Of a stretch of DNA of 64,000 nucleotides, positions 17,074-25,941 are shown piece by piece. Position 1 is the stretch's first letter, and each line of letters opens with the position of its first letter. The stretch spans positions 2,790,001 to 2,854,000 of the forward strand of contig NZ_JBFRBH010000001.1 in NCBI RefSeq assembly GCF_040932485.1. Reading direction: 5' to 3'. The position numbers and the translations under genes are program-made. The notes under the pieces are model-generated. The model did not search any database. It was not told where the DNA came from and worked only from the letters and a program-made list of their open reading frames with translations. This DNA comes from Gymnodinialimonas sp. 202GB13-11. Lineage in GTDB: Bacteria; Pseudomonadota; Alphaproteobacteria; Rhodobacterales; Rhodobacteraceae.

Positions 17074-17916
17074 TCAATCAGCCTGCCAGCGGAACGCGTC
17101 CCCCTTTGCAACGACCCGGCCCGTTGATGGCAGCAAGAAATGCGTCCCCAGCACCTTGGCCCCGCTTTCCGCGACGGTCTCCAACAGATGCCGCCGCGCG
17201 GCGACCGCGGCCTCTTTGTCGGCATCATAGACGAAATGCCAATCCGGATAGGCGCATTGCGGGGTGCAGTGGATCGCATCACCGGTGATGACCGCCTCCG
17301 CTCCGCCCGATGTGATCCGGACGGAGACATGGCCCGGTGTATGCCCGCGCGTCGCAATCAGCGAGATGGCATCCCCAATCTTAAAATCCGCCCCGACTTC
17401 TTCGACCTGCTCGGCCTCAACCACCGGCAACACGCTCTCGCGGTACTGATCCGGCCCCACCTCTTCGAGAAACGGCAAATCGGACGCGGGCATCAGATAG
17501 CGCGCGTTGGGGAAGGTCGGCAACCAGCGCCCATCCACCAGCCGCGTATTCCAACCAACATGATCGGTGTGCAGATGCGTGCACATGACGTAATCCACAT
17601 CGCCCGGTGCCGTGCCTGACGCTTCCAGCGCCGCCATGAACCGCCCGCTGTCGCGCATATTCCAATCCGGGAAATTGTTGGTCTTGTGATTGCCCACGCA
17701 GGCATCGACCAGCACAACATGGGTCCCGGTCTTCAACAGGAAGCCCTGTACCGGAAGAACCACCTTGCCCGCTGCATCCACCTGCCCCGGGGCCAGCTCG
17801 TTCATGATGCGGGCCACATCCGGCCCAGCCGTCGGGAACAGCATCTCCGCCTCGCGGAAGGGGCCGTTCATCTCAAGGATACGCCAGACTTCCACATCAC
17901 CGATTTTGCACAGCAT
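17074..17916 (-). CDS. MBL-fold metallo-hydrolase
   Basis: A 280-residue metallo-beta-lactamase-fold hydrolase. The zinc motif is CTHLHTDHVGWNTRL, with further ligands in TRGHTPGHVSV and VITGDAIHC and a late His in LGTHFLLPSTG. No signal peptide. The overall layout resembles lactonase/AttM-like members, but the substrate cannot be told. It stands alone, divergent from the next gene. Confidence 0.88.
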   Translation of the reverse strand: MLCKIGDVEVWRILEMNGPFREAEMLFPTAGPDVARIMNELAPGQVDAAGKVVLPVQGFLLKTGTHVVLVDACVGNHKTNNFPDWNMRDSGRFMAALEASGTAPGDVDYVMCTHLHTDHVGWNTRLVDGRWLPTFPNARYLMPASDLPFLEEVGPDQYRESVLPVVEAEQVEEVGADFKIGDAISLIATRGHTPGHVSVRITSGGAEAVITGDAIHCTPQCAYPDWHFVYDADKEAAVAARRHLLETVAESGAKVLGTHFLLPSTGRVVAKGDAFRWQAD

Positions 17917-18009
17917 GCGCCTACCCTCCGTTGCCGCTTCGCCCCACCTTATCGTGCAAATTCATCCTCGTCCCGTGACATCCGCCGCCCGCCCACGCAG
18001 GCTACCGCA

Positions 18010-18561
18010 ATGAAGTTGTTTGACGGAGAAGACGGCCTTTTCAAAGCCGCGCTGGAAGGCTGCCGCACCTATGGCGAATACGGGCTTGGCGCCTCTACGC
18101 TTTGGGTGGATGCCCATACCGACGCCTCTATTATTGGCGTGGAAACGGATCGCACTTGGGTTGAGCAGACGCAGGCCGCGCTCACCCGGCCGACCGCCCA
18201 TGACCTTCGCCATATCGACGTGGGCCCAGTGGCCAAATGGGGCAAGCCGCGCACCTATCGCAAGCGCCGCAATTTCATCCACTATATCGAAGGCCCATGG
18301 TCCAGCCTCGCCAAGCCCGAGGTCGTGCTGATCGACGGGCGTTTCCGGGTCGCCTGCTTTCTGACGTCCCTGCGCATCGCGGATCCCGGCACCGCCCTCA
18401 TCTTCGATGATTATTTGGGGCGAAAGACCTACCACATCGTCGAAGAGTTCCTGCGCCCGGAGGCCACGAATACCCGCCAAGCTGTCTTCGTCGTGCCAAA
18501 GACGCGCAACAAACCCGCGATTGAACGGATGCGCGACCAATTTCTCATGGTCATGGACTAG
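18010..18561 (+). CDS. Hypothetical protein, methyltransferase-like fold
   Basis: A 183-residue cytosolic protein. EYGLGASTLWVDAH, then IIGVETDRTWVEQ, resembles motif I and the acidic loop of class I SAM methyltransferases. EVVLIDGRFRVACFLTSLRI and ALIFDDYLGRKTYHIVEEFL fit later strands. A catalytic target residue is not evident. ATG 18010 is chosen because upstream in-frame sequence lies antisense to the MBL-fold gene. Such short proteins occur in Rhodobacteraceae near surface-polysaccharide genes, but here there is no such context. Confidence 0.6.
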   Translation: MKLFDGEDGLFKAALEGCRTYGEYGLGASTLWVDAHTDASIIGVETDRTWVEQTQAALTRPTAHDLRHIDVGPVAKWGKPRTYRKRRNFIHYIEGPWSSLAKPEVVLIDGRFRVACFLTSLRIADPGTALIFDDYLGRKTYHIVEEFLRPEATNTRQAVFVVPKTRNKPAIERMRDQFLMVMD

Positions 18562-18576
18562 CGGTGCATCCCGCGT

Positions 18577-18619
18577 CCTTGTTTCAAAATACCTCGGGGG
18601 GCGAGGGGGCAGCGCCCCC
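18577..18619 (+). repeat. Intergenic repeat with GC hairpin
   Basis: CCTTGTTTCAAAATACCTC (18577-18595) is followed by a G-rich run and hairpin GGGGGC (18605-18610)/GCCCCC (18614-18619). A near-copy of the first part is at 4702-4721, and a related element with a hairpin is at 44760-44809. All are intergenic. This looks like a dispersed extragenic element. Here it may also terminate the upstream gene. Confidence 0.5.
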
Positions 18620-18679
18620 AGATACGGGACGGCGGGAGGGGCGAGGTGCGGCTAGGCCGCAGCAGCGTCTCCCCGTCCC

Positions 18680-20044
18680 TCAACCGTCCGGCCACAACGC
18701 AGTGTTGGGGTGAAACTGCGACCAGGCGAACCAGAACGCCTCATGGCTGCCCAGATCTTCGCCATCGGGCCCCACAGCCCGCAATCCTCCTGCGGCTTGC
18801 ACGATCCGCACATCGTCAAAAGCAACCTCGGCCCCATCGCTCAACGCCGCCAGCGCCAGACCCCGCGGGAACGCGACCGGGCGCCCGTCACCCGTGAACA
18901 CACCGACCACATCCTCCTGCACCGGCAGGCGCGGATCGACATCTCCCACCGGAAAGATCGGCCCATCCGCATCGCGCGTATTGCGGAAATCGAAATCCCG
19001 CCCCAGCGCCAGCTCCTCCACCAGCACGGTCGTGTGCGGGTAAGCCTCCCGCCATGAGGCCCAGTCCGTGGTGATCACGCTGGCCTGCTGCAACTGAAGG
19101 CCCCGCACAGCCAGCGGCCCCGTCACCGCTTCGCCCGTGAAGGTATCAAAGACCGACATGGACGTGATGTCATACATCACCTTGTTCGACCGGATCAGCA
19201 GGCCCGAGGTGCGCAAGACGGGCCGCTCCACCCCGATGGGCAATTCATCCGTGAAATAGGCCTGCGCCGCACCGCACAAGGTGCAATAGGGCATGCCCAG
19301 ATGCCGCCCGCCCAACGTATCGTTGACCATCTCGCGCACTTCCATGATCTGGCGCGGATAGGCGCGGGCCTCTCCGTTGATCTCGATGCCGAAAATGATG
19401 TCATCATCGTCCAGCCATGTGGCCTCGTCCGCCGTCTGCACCGGCGGATTGTCCGAGGCCGGAATGCACTGGCACGGCGTCGCTGTGGTGTCATAGGGCC
19501 GGTCATCAATCCGCACCCCACCCCACGAGACGAGGTGCCAGTCGATGTCTCCCTCGACCATCAGCTCTTCAAGCCCCGGCAGATAGGCCGTAAAAATCTG
19601 CCTCTTGTGGTCCAGATAACCGGGATAAGCGGGCACCTCCCACGCGATCAGGTGATCGGCAATCTCGGCGCGCGGGCGGAAGGTCTGCGGCTCTACACCC
19701 AGTAATTCAACGCTCACGTCACGCAACGCCACGAACACCTCAGGCCGCCAGGTGAACCGCATCAGATCCGTGATCAGCCAGGCCGCTCGGGGATCGCCCG
19801 AGGCCGCAATCGTCTCAAACGCGTCTGTGTCCACGAGGTCCCACCCCGCCTGATCCCGCCCGATCTCAATCGCACGCTGCAACGCCACCTCAAGCTCCGG
19901 CGCCAATGGGCCTTCGGGAATGGCAGGCGGCTGGCCAAACGCTTCTATGACATAATCCGGCAGATCTGTCTGGGCTGCGGCCAGAGAGGGCGCCATTGAT
20001 ACGGCCAAGCCAAGAGCGAGTGCTTTAAGGATCGGGGGAAGCAT
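18680..20044 (-). CDS. DUF3179 domain-containing exported protein
   Basis: A 454-residue protein with an N-terminal signal peptide (MLPPILKALALGLAVSMAPS, cleavage after AAAQ). It has the DUF3179 hallmarks: GIEINGEARAYPRQIMEVRE, MPYCTLCGAAQAYF with a CxxC pair, then GLLIRSNKVMYDITSMSVFD and the C-terminal FWFAWSQFHPNTALW. The biochemical role of the family is unknown; a periplasmic redox or metal-binding function is possible because of the CxxC. It stands alone upstream of rpsA on the same strand. Confidence 0.85.
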   Translation of the reverse strand: MLPPILKALALGLAVSMAPSLAAAQTDLPDYVIEAFGQPPAIPEGPLAPELEVALQRAIEIGRDQAGWDLVDTDAFETIAASGDPRAAWLITDLMRFTWRPEVFVALRDVSVELLGVEPQTFRPRAEIADHLIAWEVPAYPGYLDHKRQIFTAYLPGLEELMVEGDIDWHLVSWGGVRIDDRPYDTTATPCQCIPASDNPPVQTADEATWLDDDDIIFGIEINGEARAYPRQIMEVREMVNDTLGGRHLGMPYCTLCGAAQAYFTDELPIGVERPVLRTSGLLIRSNKVMYDITSMSVFDTFTGEAVTGPLAVRGLQLQQASVITTDWASWREAYPHTTVLVEELALGRDFDFRNTRDADGPIFPVGDVDPRLPVQEDVVGVFTGDGRPVAFPRGLALAALSDGAEVAFDDVRIVQAAGGLRAVGPDGEDLGSHEAFWFAWSQFHPNTALWPDG

Positions 20045-20162
20045 GGCCAGGTTCCTTCATGCAGATACAGACTAGCCTGAAAGCTAGCACCGCCCCCGCA
20101 CGGCTTGTGTTCACATTCCCTTCAGACCAAGGCTACAGCCTCCAAGCCACTGACCCACAACG

Positions 20163-20193
20163 AAAAAGGCCCCGCCGCATCCGGCAGGGCCTT
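20163..20193 (-). terminator. Rho-independent terminator of rpsA
   Basis: On the minus strand the transcript forms AAGGCCCTGCCG-GATG-CGGCGGGGCCTT (20193 to 20166, one U-G pair) followed by TTT. It lies 24 nt after the rpsA stop. Confidence 0.88.
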
Positions 20194-20216
20194 CCCCAAT
20201 TCAATCGCCTTAAGGC

Positions 20217-21896
20217 TTAGTCGTCGTCGCTTTTCAGCGCCGCGCCGAGGATATCGCCCAGCGATGCACCGGAGTCGGAGGAGCCGAACTGTTCCACGGC
20301 TTCTTTCTCTTCCGCGATCTCGCGTGCCTTGATCGACAGACCCAGGCGGCGCGACTTGGCGTCGATGTTCGTCACACGGACGTCCACCTTGTCGCCAACG
20401 CCAAAACGCTCAGGGCGCTGCTCGGAACGGTCACGCGACAGGTCCGAGCGGCGGATGAAGGACTTCATGCCCTCATATTCCACTTCGATCCCGCCATCCT
20501 CGATCGCGGTGACTTCCACCGTGATGACCGAGCCGCGCTTCACACCTTCGACCGACTCCGCGAACGGATCACCGTCCATGGCTTTGATCGAGAGGCTGAT
20601 ACGCTCCTTGTCGGTGTCGACCTCGGTGACAACCGCCTTCACGATATCGCCCTTGCGGTAATCGTTGATGACGTCCTCGCCACGACCTTCCCAGGTCAGG
20701 TCGGACAGGTGCACCATGCCGTCGATCTCGCCTTCGAGCCCCACGAACAGACCGAACTCGGTGATGTTCTTGACCTCGCCCTCGACCTGCGTGCCCTCGG
20801 GGTGGCTCTCGGCGAACACTTCCCACGGGTTGCGCATGGTCTGCTTGAGGCCAAGGGAGACGCGACGTTTCACGGTGTCGATCTCCAGCACCATCACTTC
20901 GACTTCCTGAGAGGTCGAAACGATCTTGCCCGGATGGACGTTCTTCTTCGTCCAGGACATCTCGGAGACGTGGACCAGGCCTTCAACGCCCGGCTCAAGC
21001 TCAACAAACGCACCGTAATCCGTGATGTTCGTCACGCGGCCCGTGTGTACGGAATCTAGCGGGTACTTGCCTTGGACGGCATCCCACGGATCGTCCTGCA
21101 GCTGCTTCATGCCAAGGCTGATGCGGTGGGTTTCCTTGTTGACCTTGATGACCTGCACCTTGACCGTCTCGCCGATGGTCAGGATGTCTTTGGGGTCGTT
21201 CACACGGCGCCAGGCCATGTCGGTCACGTGCAGCAGGCCGTCCACGCCACCCAGATCGACGAATGCGCCGTACTCGGTGATGTTCTTGACGACACCGTCC
21301 ACCACGTCGCCTTCGTTCAGCTTGCCGATCACCTCGGCGCGCTGCTCGGCGCGGGATTCTTCAAGGATTGCCCGGCGCGACACAACGATGTTGCCACGGC
21401 GACGGTCCATCTTCAGAATCTGGAACGGCTGCTTGAGGCCCATCAGAGGGCCCGCATCGCGCACGGGGCGGACATCGACCTGAGAGCCGGGCAAGAACGC
21501 AACCGCGCCACCCAGATCCACGGTGAAACCACCCTTCACGCGGCCAAAGATTGCGCCTTCGACACGCTCTTCTGCGGCATATGCCTTTTCCAGACGATCC
21601 CAGGCGGCCTCACGGCGGGCCATCTCGTGCGACAGCACGGCCTCGCCACGGGCGTTCTCGACGTTGCGAAGGTAGACTTCGACTTCGTCACCGACCTCGA
21701 TCGAGGGCGCTTCACCGGGATTTGCGAATTCCTTGAGTTCAACGCGGCCTTCCATCTTGTAGCCGACGTCGATGATGGCTTGTCCCGCTTCAATCGCGAT
21801 GACCTTGCCTTTGACAACCGAGCCCTCTTCGGGCGTGTCAATTTCGAAGCTTTCGTTCAGGAGGGCTTCGAATTCCTCCATGGTTGCATTTGCCAT
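20217..21896 (-). CDS. rpsA: 30S ribosomal protein S1
   Basis: mRNA-binding ribosomal protein needed for translation initiation. The 559-residue protein carries six S1 repeats, for example VKNITEYGAFVDLGGVDGLL and VTNITDYGAFVELEPGVEGL. It ends in an acidic tail (LKSDDD). The family start MANATMEEFEALLNESFEID places the ATG at 21896, with AGGAAC upstream; the open frame to 22043 is not protein-like. cmk, usually next to rpsA in alphaproteobacteria, is 1.6 kb upstream, separated by two accessory genes. Confidence 0.97.
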   Translation of the reverse strand: MANATMEEFEALLNESFEIDTPEEGSVVKGKVIAIEAGQAIIDVGYKMEGRVELKEFANPGEAPSIEVGDEVEVYLRNVENARGEAVLSHEMARREAAWDRLEKAYAAEERVEGAIFGRVKGGFTVDLGGAVAFLPGSQVDVRPVRDAGPLMGLKQPFQILKMDRRRGNIVVSRRAILEESRAEQRAEVIGKLNEGDVVDGVVKNITEYGAFVDLGGVDGLLHVTDMAWRRVNDPKDILTIGETVKVQVIKVNKETHRISLGMKQLQDDPWDAVQGKYPLDSVHTGRVTNITDYGAFVELEPGVEGLVHVSEMSWTKKNVHPGKIVSTSQEVEVMVLEIDTVKRRVSLGLKQTMRNPWEVFAESHPEGTQVEGEVKNITEFGLFVGLEGEIDGMVHLSDLTWEGRGEDVINDYRKGDIVKAVVTEVDTDKERISLSIKAMDGDPFAESVEGVKRGSVITVEVTAIEDGGIEVEYEGMKSFIRRSDLSRDRSEQRPERFGVGDKVDVRVTNIDAKSRRLGLSIKAREIAEEKEAVEQFGSSDSGASLGDILGAALKSDDD

Positions 21897-22256
21897 GTGG
21901 CTTTGGGTTCCTATTCGGTTTTGATCTGGCCGCGCGGTTGTCTCCGCCGGTCTTTGATTGCGTTTTTCCGCGACGTTGCTCCGAAAACGAAAGAAGGCGG
22001 GACGTATCCCACCTGCCTGCACCTTCGCCCACGATTTATGCACCGCCTTGGACTGGCGCGCGTATAGCCGGGGTTCGCCTTATGCGCAAGGGGCGTAGGG
22101 TGGGTGCAACCCACCGCGCGCCAAACCGTAGGGCGGGACTTGTCCCGCCGCCCGCTCCCCCACTCAAACCACCGGTAAACCGGTCTATCGCCGTCACGCC
22201 GGAGTGGCGATCCGACCTTCGACGAAGGCCATTTATTTCTGCCAAACTATTCGAGG
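21897..22256. other. 360-nt region: rpsA leader and REP-like elements
   Basis: This gene-free stretch holds the rpsA leader (proximal ~150 nt) and the REP-like hairpin pair at 22095-22149. The rpsA promoter must lie here, but no hexamer pair stood out. I see no RNA gene. Confidence 0.6.
22095..22149. repeat. Pair of REP-like hairpins (GTAGGGYGGG type)
   Basis: Two related palindromic units share the leader GTAGGG. The first is GTAGGGTGGGTGCAACCCACC (22095-22115). The second is GTAGGGCGGGA, then CTTGTCCCGCC (22128-22149). The stems differ by compensatory changes (GGTGGGT/ACCCACC versus GGCGGGA/TCCCGCC). That is typical of mobile-derived extragenic palindromes dispersed by RAYT-like enzymes. 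Confidence 0.65.
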
Positions 22257-22700
22257 CTATCTATCCAAACACTCAGCCTCTGGCACAAGTCGCATCATTT
22301 CCACAAACACGTCTGCAGGCATGAGTAAAAATCTGCCCTCCGCTTCATGGTGCGAGAACTCAGTCGGACCTTCGTGCCGGTAACGCATTGAGTATCCATT
22401 TGGCCCCCGGACAGTCCACGTTGAGTTGCCGCTCGAAGGCGGGTTCGATGACAGCTCTCGCCACCAAATCTGCAGAGTCCTGAAAGCCTCTCCGCTCATG
22501 ACATGTCTCTGCCACCCTGAATTTGGTGACCTTTCAGGATCGGGCGACTTCCGAATATCGAGCCACTCAATGTCGCCCGGAACACTTTCCCAAAGTCGCA
22601 CTTCCCATTGAGCGGGTAGTGTCACTGCGCGGTCAGGAGGACCAACCGGCCCGCGCTGGCGCGTTATCCAATCGAGAACCTTCTTCGCCCAAGCGATCAT
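22257..22700 (-). CDS. Hypothetical protein
   Basis: A 147-residue protein with no recognised domain. It starts MIAWAKKVLDWITRQRGPVG at ATG 22700, with AAGGG 6 nt upstream. It is rich in Trp and Arg in the middle (WWRELSSNPPSSGN) and ends FLLMPADVFVEMMRLVPEAE. No signal peptide. Base composition is less GC-rich than the flanks and its upstream region is AT-rich, which may indicate recent acquisition. It lies between the REP-like pair and the YbjN-like gene. Alternative start: 22775. Confidence 0.55.
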   Translation of the reverse strand: MIAWAKKVLDWITRQRGPVGPPDRAVTLPAQWEVRLWESVPGDIEWLDIRKSPDPERSPNSGWQRHVMSGEAFRTLQIWWRELSSNPPSSGNSTWTVRGPNGYSMRYRHEGPTEFSHHEAEGRFLLMPADVFVEMMRLVPEAECLDR

Positions 22701-22775
22701 CCGAACCCTTGCCCAAGACACACGCCAAACCGGCTGATTTGATCCCACACACCTCACCAGCCGAACGCAGATCAA

Positions 22776-22883
22776 ACAACCGAAAACCCGTTTTAAATCC
22801 TTAAGAAAAGGTAAACGTTTTTCTCTATTTAATTTTATATCAGATACTTACCCCACTTGCTCACGTGTGAGCAGCCCGGTCCC
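22776..22883. promoter_or_regulatory. AT-rich upstream region with inverted repeat TGCTCAC-GT-GTGAGCA
   Basis: This is the most AT-rich stretch of the area (22776-22855) and probably carries the promoter of the hypothetical gene starting at 22700. At 22859-22874, TGCTCAC and GTGAGCA form an inverted repeat only 10 nt after the YbjN-like gene stop. It may be a weak terminator for that gene. Confidence 0.35.
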
Positions 22884-23396
22884 TCAAAGCTCCTCACCCA
22901 GCTCCAGCAGCTCCTCGATCAGCCCCCGCGTATCGCCGCCGCCAAACATCACCGCGCCCGAGGAATAGGTGTCGCCGTAGGTCTGCGCCAGCACCACAGT
23001 CTGCGCCACGCCCGAGATCAATTGATCCGTCTCCAGCGGCGAGAGCGGATGGATAAACGTCGACCAAACCCGGTTGTTGGCGATGGCGTATCTGGCATCC
23101 AAAGCCGTGTCGAAATTGGCCTGCATCAGCCGCAGCAGCGCGCCATCATCCAGCCCTTCGGCGGATGAGATCGGCACCAATATCCGCATCCGGTCCGCCG
23201 CCGGATCCATGATGACCGTGACGGGCACATTGGCGACCGTGAAGGACATGCCATTGGATTCGATCACAGCTTCCGGGTCCAGCGCCGTGAAGATTTCCGC
23301 CATCCGCTCCGGCGTCATCGGCGGTTCGGATTCCTGGGCCGCTAGGCTGAACGGCGAAAGTGCGATGAACAGGATAAGGTAGATGGCTTGGCGCAT
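22884..23396 (-). CDS. YbjN domain-containing exported protein
   Basis: A 170-residue protein with signal peptide MRQAIYLILFIALSPFSLAA (cleavage before QESE). The mature part has the YbjN/type-III-chaperone-like fold: FTVANVPVTVIMDP, RMRILVPISSAEGLDDGALL and RLMQANFDTALDARYAIANN, then VWSTFIHPLSPL. Function in the periplasm is unknown. It is on the same strand as cmk and rpsA but separated from each by more than 100 nt. Confidence 0.75.
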   Translation of the reverse strand: MRQAIYLILFIALSPFSLAAQESEPPMTPERMAEIFTALDPEAVIESNGMSFTVANVPVTVIMDPAADRMRILVPISSAEGLDDGALLRLMQANFDTALDARYAIANNRVWSTFIHPLSPLETDQLISGVAQTVVLAQTYGDTYSSGAVMFGGGDTRGLIEELLELGEEL

Positions 23397-23499
23397 GGCT
23401 GGGTCTCCGGCGACGGGTTGATCACCGTCAGCCTAGCCCGCACCCGGCAATCTCCCTAGACCCAATCGCCTCACCCCCGGTCACGAGGGCGGCACCGGA

Positions 23500-24114
23500 T
23501 CACGCGCCTTTGCGGGCCTCAACGGCGGCGACGGCAGCCGCTACTGCCTCATCAATGCTCATGTCGCTGGTATCGAGGACAAGGGCATCGTCGGCGGCCA
23601 CCATAGGCGCTGTCGCGCGGTCCGCATCGCGGGCGTCGCGGGCCTTCACATCCGCCAAGACCTCAGCGAAATTCGCGGCAAGGCCACGCCCCGCCAGCTC
23701 ATCCATCCGCCGCTGCGCGCGCACCTCGGCGCTGGCCGTGACGAACAGTTTCACCTCGGCACGCGGGCAGATCACCGTGCCAATATCGCGACCGTCGAGG
23801 ACAGCTCCGCCCGAACGGTTGGCAAATGCCCTTTGAAAATCAAGCAGATGCGAGCGAACCTGGGGGATCACAGCCACCTTCGAGGCCGCCTGCGCCACGT
23901 CAGGTGTGCGCAACGCATCGGGATCACCCAAATCCTCAGGCGTCAGGCCACGCGCCGCATCTTCTGCTTTCTCACCGGCCAGCATCCGCGCGCCCACGGC
24001 CCGATAAAGCAGCCCCGTGTCCAGATGTCCGAACCCAAACTTGGCCGCAACCGCGCGCCCTATGGTTCCTTTGCCCGCAGCGGCGGGCCCGTCGATGGCT
24101 ACTGTGAATCTCAT
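23500..24114 (-). CDS. cmk: (d)CMP kinase
   Basis: Phosphorylates CMP and dCMP for nucleotide recycling. The 204-residue protein begins [20 protein letters not shown] with the P-loop (8-16), followed by [39 protein letters not shown] (conserved DGRDIGT) and [15 protein letters not shown]. It lies between rpsA and aroA in the same orientation, an expanded version of the alphaproteobacterial aroA-cmk-rpsA order. Confidence 0.96.
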   Translation of the reverse strand: MRFTVAIDGPAAAGKGTIGRAVAAKFGFGHLDTGLLYRAVGARMLAGEKAEDAARGLTPEDLGDPDALRTPDVAQAASKVAVIPQVRSHLLDFQRAFANRSGGAVLDGRDIGTVICPRAEVKLFVTASAEVRAQRRMDELAGRGLAANFAEVLADVKARDARDADRATAPMVAADDALVLDTSDMSIDEAVAAAVAAVEARKGA

Positions 24115-24146
24115 CTTGCTGTTCTAGCGCGGTTTTTCGCGGCGCA

Positions 24147-24557
24147 CTAGCGCGCCACCTGTGTCGTAAGGTTGGGATCGTATCCGCCCGCTTTGGGCAA
24201 ATCATCCGTCAACTCGTAGTACCCGCCCTTGTCGTCGCAGAAGATGTGGCCTGCCATGTCTAACCCGGGGTCCCCGTCCAGAGTCCCTGCAAAGATTGAG
24301 ATATTTGCCCCACCGCCGTCCCAAAACAGGTTCGATCCGCAGGCACCACAAAAGCCGCGTTTCGCAGTGTGAGATGAGGCATACCAAACCGGCTCGCCCG
24401 ACATGGAAATCTCATCTCGTGCCGCCGAGGTTGCAGCGACGTGATGGCCAGACGTTTTGCGGCATTGTGTGCAATGGCAAGCGATTACAGGGCGGAGTGG
24501 GCCTGAGATCTGAAATTCGATCGCCCCGCAAAGGCAAGATCCAGTGATGTTGGCCAT
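24147..24557 (-). CDS. GFA family protein (glutathione-dependent formaldehyde-activating fold)
   Basis: A 136-residue zinc protein of the GFA/CENP-V fold. Zinc-binding cysteines are visible in GSCLCGAIEF, ACHCTQCRKTSG and GFCGACGSNLFW. Members near other genes are rarely true formaldehyde enzymes, so the substrate is unknown. It lies 32 nt from cmk on the same strand and may be cotranscribed with it. Confidence 0.9.
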   Translation of the reverse strand: MANITGSCLCGAIEFQISGPLRPVIACHCTQCRKTSGHHVAATSAARDEISMSGEPVWYASSHTAKRGFCGACGSNLFWDGGGANISIFAGTLDGDPGLDMAGHIFCDDKGGYYELTDDLPKAGGYDPNLTTQVAR

Positions 24558-24612
24558 GGTACACCCTCGAACTGTGGTGCATCCAAACTAACTACGGAAA
24601 GCTATCAGATCG

Positions 24613-24960
24613 TCACGTCACCGACGGATCACCATCCGGTTCCGGCGCGCCCTGCTCCATCTCTTCACGCACTTCGCGGCGTAGCGCGCGCGACGGCGGG
24701 CAGACCTCTTGCATGAAGGTCCAGAGATGTCCGGCCAGATTCTCCTGCTCCATTCCATACAGAATGAACTGACCTTCACGCTTCTTCCAGATCAGCCCCG
24801 CCGATTCGAGGACCGACAAATGTTTGCTGACGGCGGGCTTCGACATATCGAACCGATCCGCAATCGCACCGGCGTGCAGCGGCCTTTCCCTAAGATAGGC
24901 AAGGATTTTCCGGCGCGTGGTCGAGGAAAGCGCTTCGAAGACTTTTTCAGGGCTTGACAT
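24613..24960 (-). CDS. ArsR-family winged-helix regulator (SdpR-like)
   Basis: A 115-residue repressor-type protein. STTRRKILAYLRERPLHAGA, then DMSKPAVSKHLSVLESAGL, is the ArsR/SdpR helix-turn-helix. It lacks the metal-binding Cys box ELCVCDL, so metal sensing is unlikely. It is divergent from the two desaturase genes with a 75-nt shared promoter region holding an inverted repeat. The obvious inference is that it controls the desaturases and itself. Confidence 0.9.
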   Translation of the reverse strand: MSSPEKVFEALSSTTRRKILAYLRERPLHAGAIADRFDMSKPAVSKHLSVLESAGLIWKKREGQFILYGMEQENLAGHLWTFMQEVCPPSRALRREVREEMEQGAPEPDGDPSVT

Positions 24961-24969
24961 ATTTCACCA

Positions 24970-25010
24970 GTTAACTCACAGGTTAAATAGAGATTTCACT
25001 TATTAGTTAA
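24970..25010. promoter_or_regulatory. Candidate operator between arsR-type gene and desaturases
   Basis: TTAAC (24971-24975) and GTTAA (24982-24986) form an inverted repeat with a 6-bp spacer. A third half-site, AGTTAA, is at 25005-25010. The sites start 10 bp before the regulator's ATG and fill most of the divergent intergenic region. Confidence 0.5.
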
Positions 25011-25035
25011 ATGCTGAAAGACGGAGGTGCAAGAG

Positions 25036-25941
25036 ATGATAGCGAAATTGAGTGCAACAGATCGGGTGACGCCATGTCCTGACAGCTCGGCCACCCACGG
25101 ACGCGTTGTGTGGGCACCTGCGAAATCTCTGTGGTTCACAGCAATGGCCGTCATGGGTGTGACCGGCGTTGTCTTCTTTCCCTCGTGGGAAGCCGCGGGC
25201 GTCACTTTCGCCCTGATGCTGTTGACGCTCTGCCTTGGCCATTCCGTAGGGATGCATCGCCTTCTGATCCACCGCAGCTTTGAAGCGCCGATCTGGTTGG
25301 AACACGTCCTAGTCTACCTTGGCACACTGGTCGGAATGGCAGGCCCGATTGGAATGTTCCGCATCCACGAAATCCGCGATTGGCAACAGCAGCAACCTGA
25401 CTGCCACTCCTTCGCCAAACACGATGTCGGCTTCTGGCGCGATGCGCTATGGCAGATGCACTACGAGCAAGTGCTCGATCACCCGCCTGTCCTGCACATT
25501 GAAGAGCGTGTGACCCGCGACCGTTTCTATCGCTTCCTTGAGGCGACATGGCGCTGGCAGCAAGTACCGCTTGCCCTCGCTCTCTTCGCGCTGGGTGGCA
25601 TCGGCTTTGTGCTGTGGGGCATCGGCCTGCGGGTGGCGGTATCGCTCGCCGGACATTGGGTGACGGTTCACTTCGCGCACACACGCGGTGAACGGCCTTT
25701 TGTGCAAAACGACATCGCCATTGATGGGCGCAATCTGCCCGCCCTCGGCCTCGTTACCTTTGGGGAGGCCTTTCACAACAACCATCACGCCTTCCCGCGT
25801 TCGGCGCGCATGGGCCATGACGCCAGCCAGATCGATCCCGGTTGGTGGGTAATCCGCACGCTCGCCGCCCTTGGCCTTGCCTGGAACATTCGCACCCCTC
25901 ACGGCGTGGAAGCCCCTGCCCTGAAAGGAGCCACCCAATGA
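25036..25941 (+). CDS. Acyl-CoA/fatty acid desaturase (first of a tandem pair)
   Basis: Integral membrane di-iron desaturase of 301 residues with four or so transmembrane segments. Histidine boxes are HSVGMHRLLIH, a degenerate second box HEIRDWQQQQ, and the third HNNHHAFPRSAR. The degenerate second box also occurs in the next gene, so it is a family trait rather than damage. ATG 25036 is chosen because GGAGG at 25023-25027 is 8 nt away; GTG 25027 would overlap it. Stop and next start overlap (ATGA). It probably introduces a double bond into membrane fatty acids; regiospecificity unknown. Confidence 0.9.
   Translation: MIAKLSATDRVTPCPDSSATHGRVVWAPAKSLWFTAMAVMGVTGVVFFPSWEAAGVTFALMLLTLCLGHSVGMHRLLIHRSFEAPIWLEHVLVYLGTLVGMAGPIGMFRIHEIRDWQQQQPDCHSFAKHDVGFWRDALWQMHYEQVLDHPPVLHIEERVTRDRFYRFLEATWRWQQVPLALALFALGGIGFVLWGIGLRVAVSLAGHWVTVHFAHTRGERPFVQNDIAIDGRNLPALGLVTFGEAFHNNHHAFPRSARMGHDASQIDPGWWVIRTLAALGLAWNIRTPHGVEAPALKGATQ

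Noticed and set aside
21072-22067. Plus-strand ORF of 331 codons opposite rpsA
   Set aside because: Antisense shadow; the S1 repeats on the minus strand explain the open frame.
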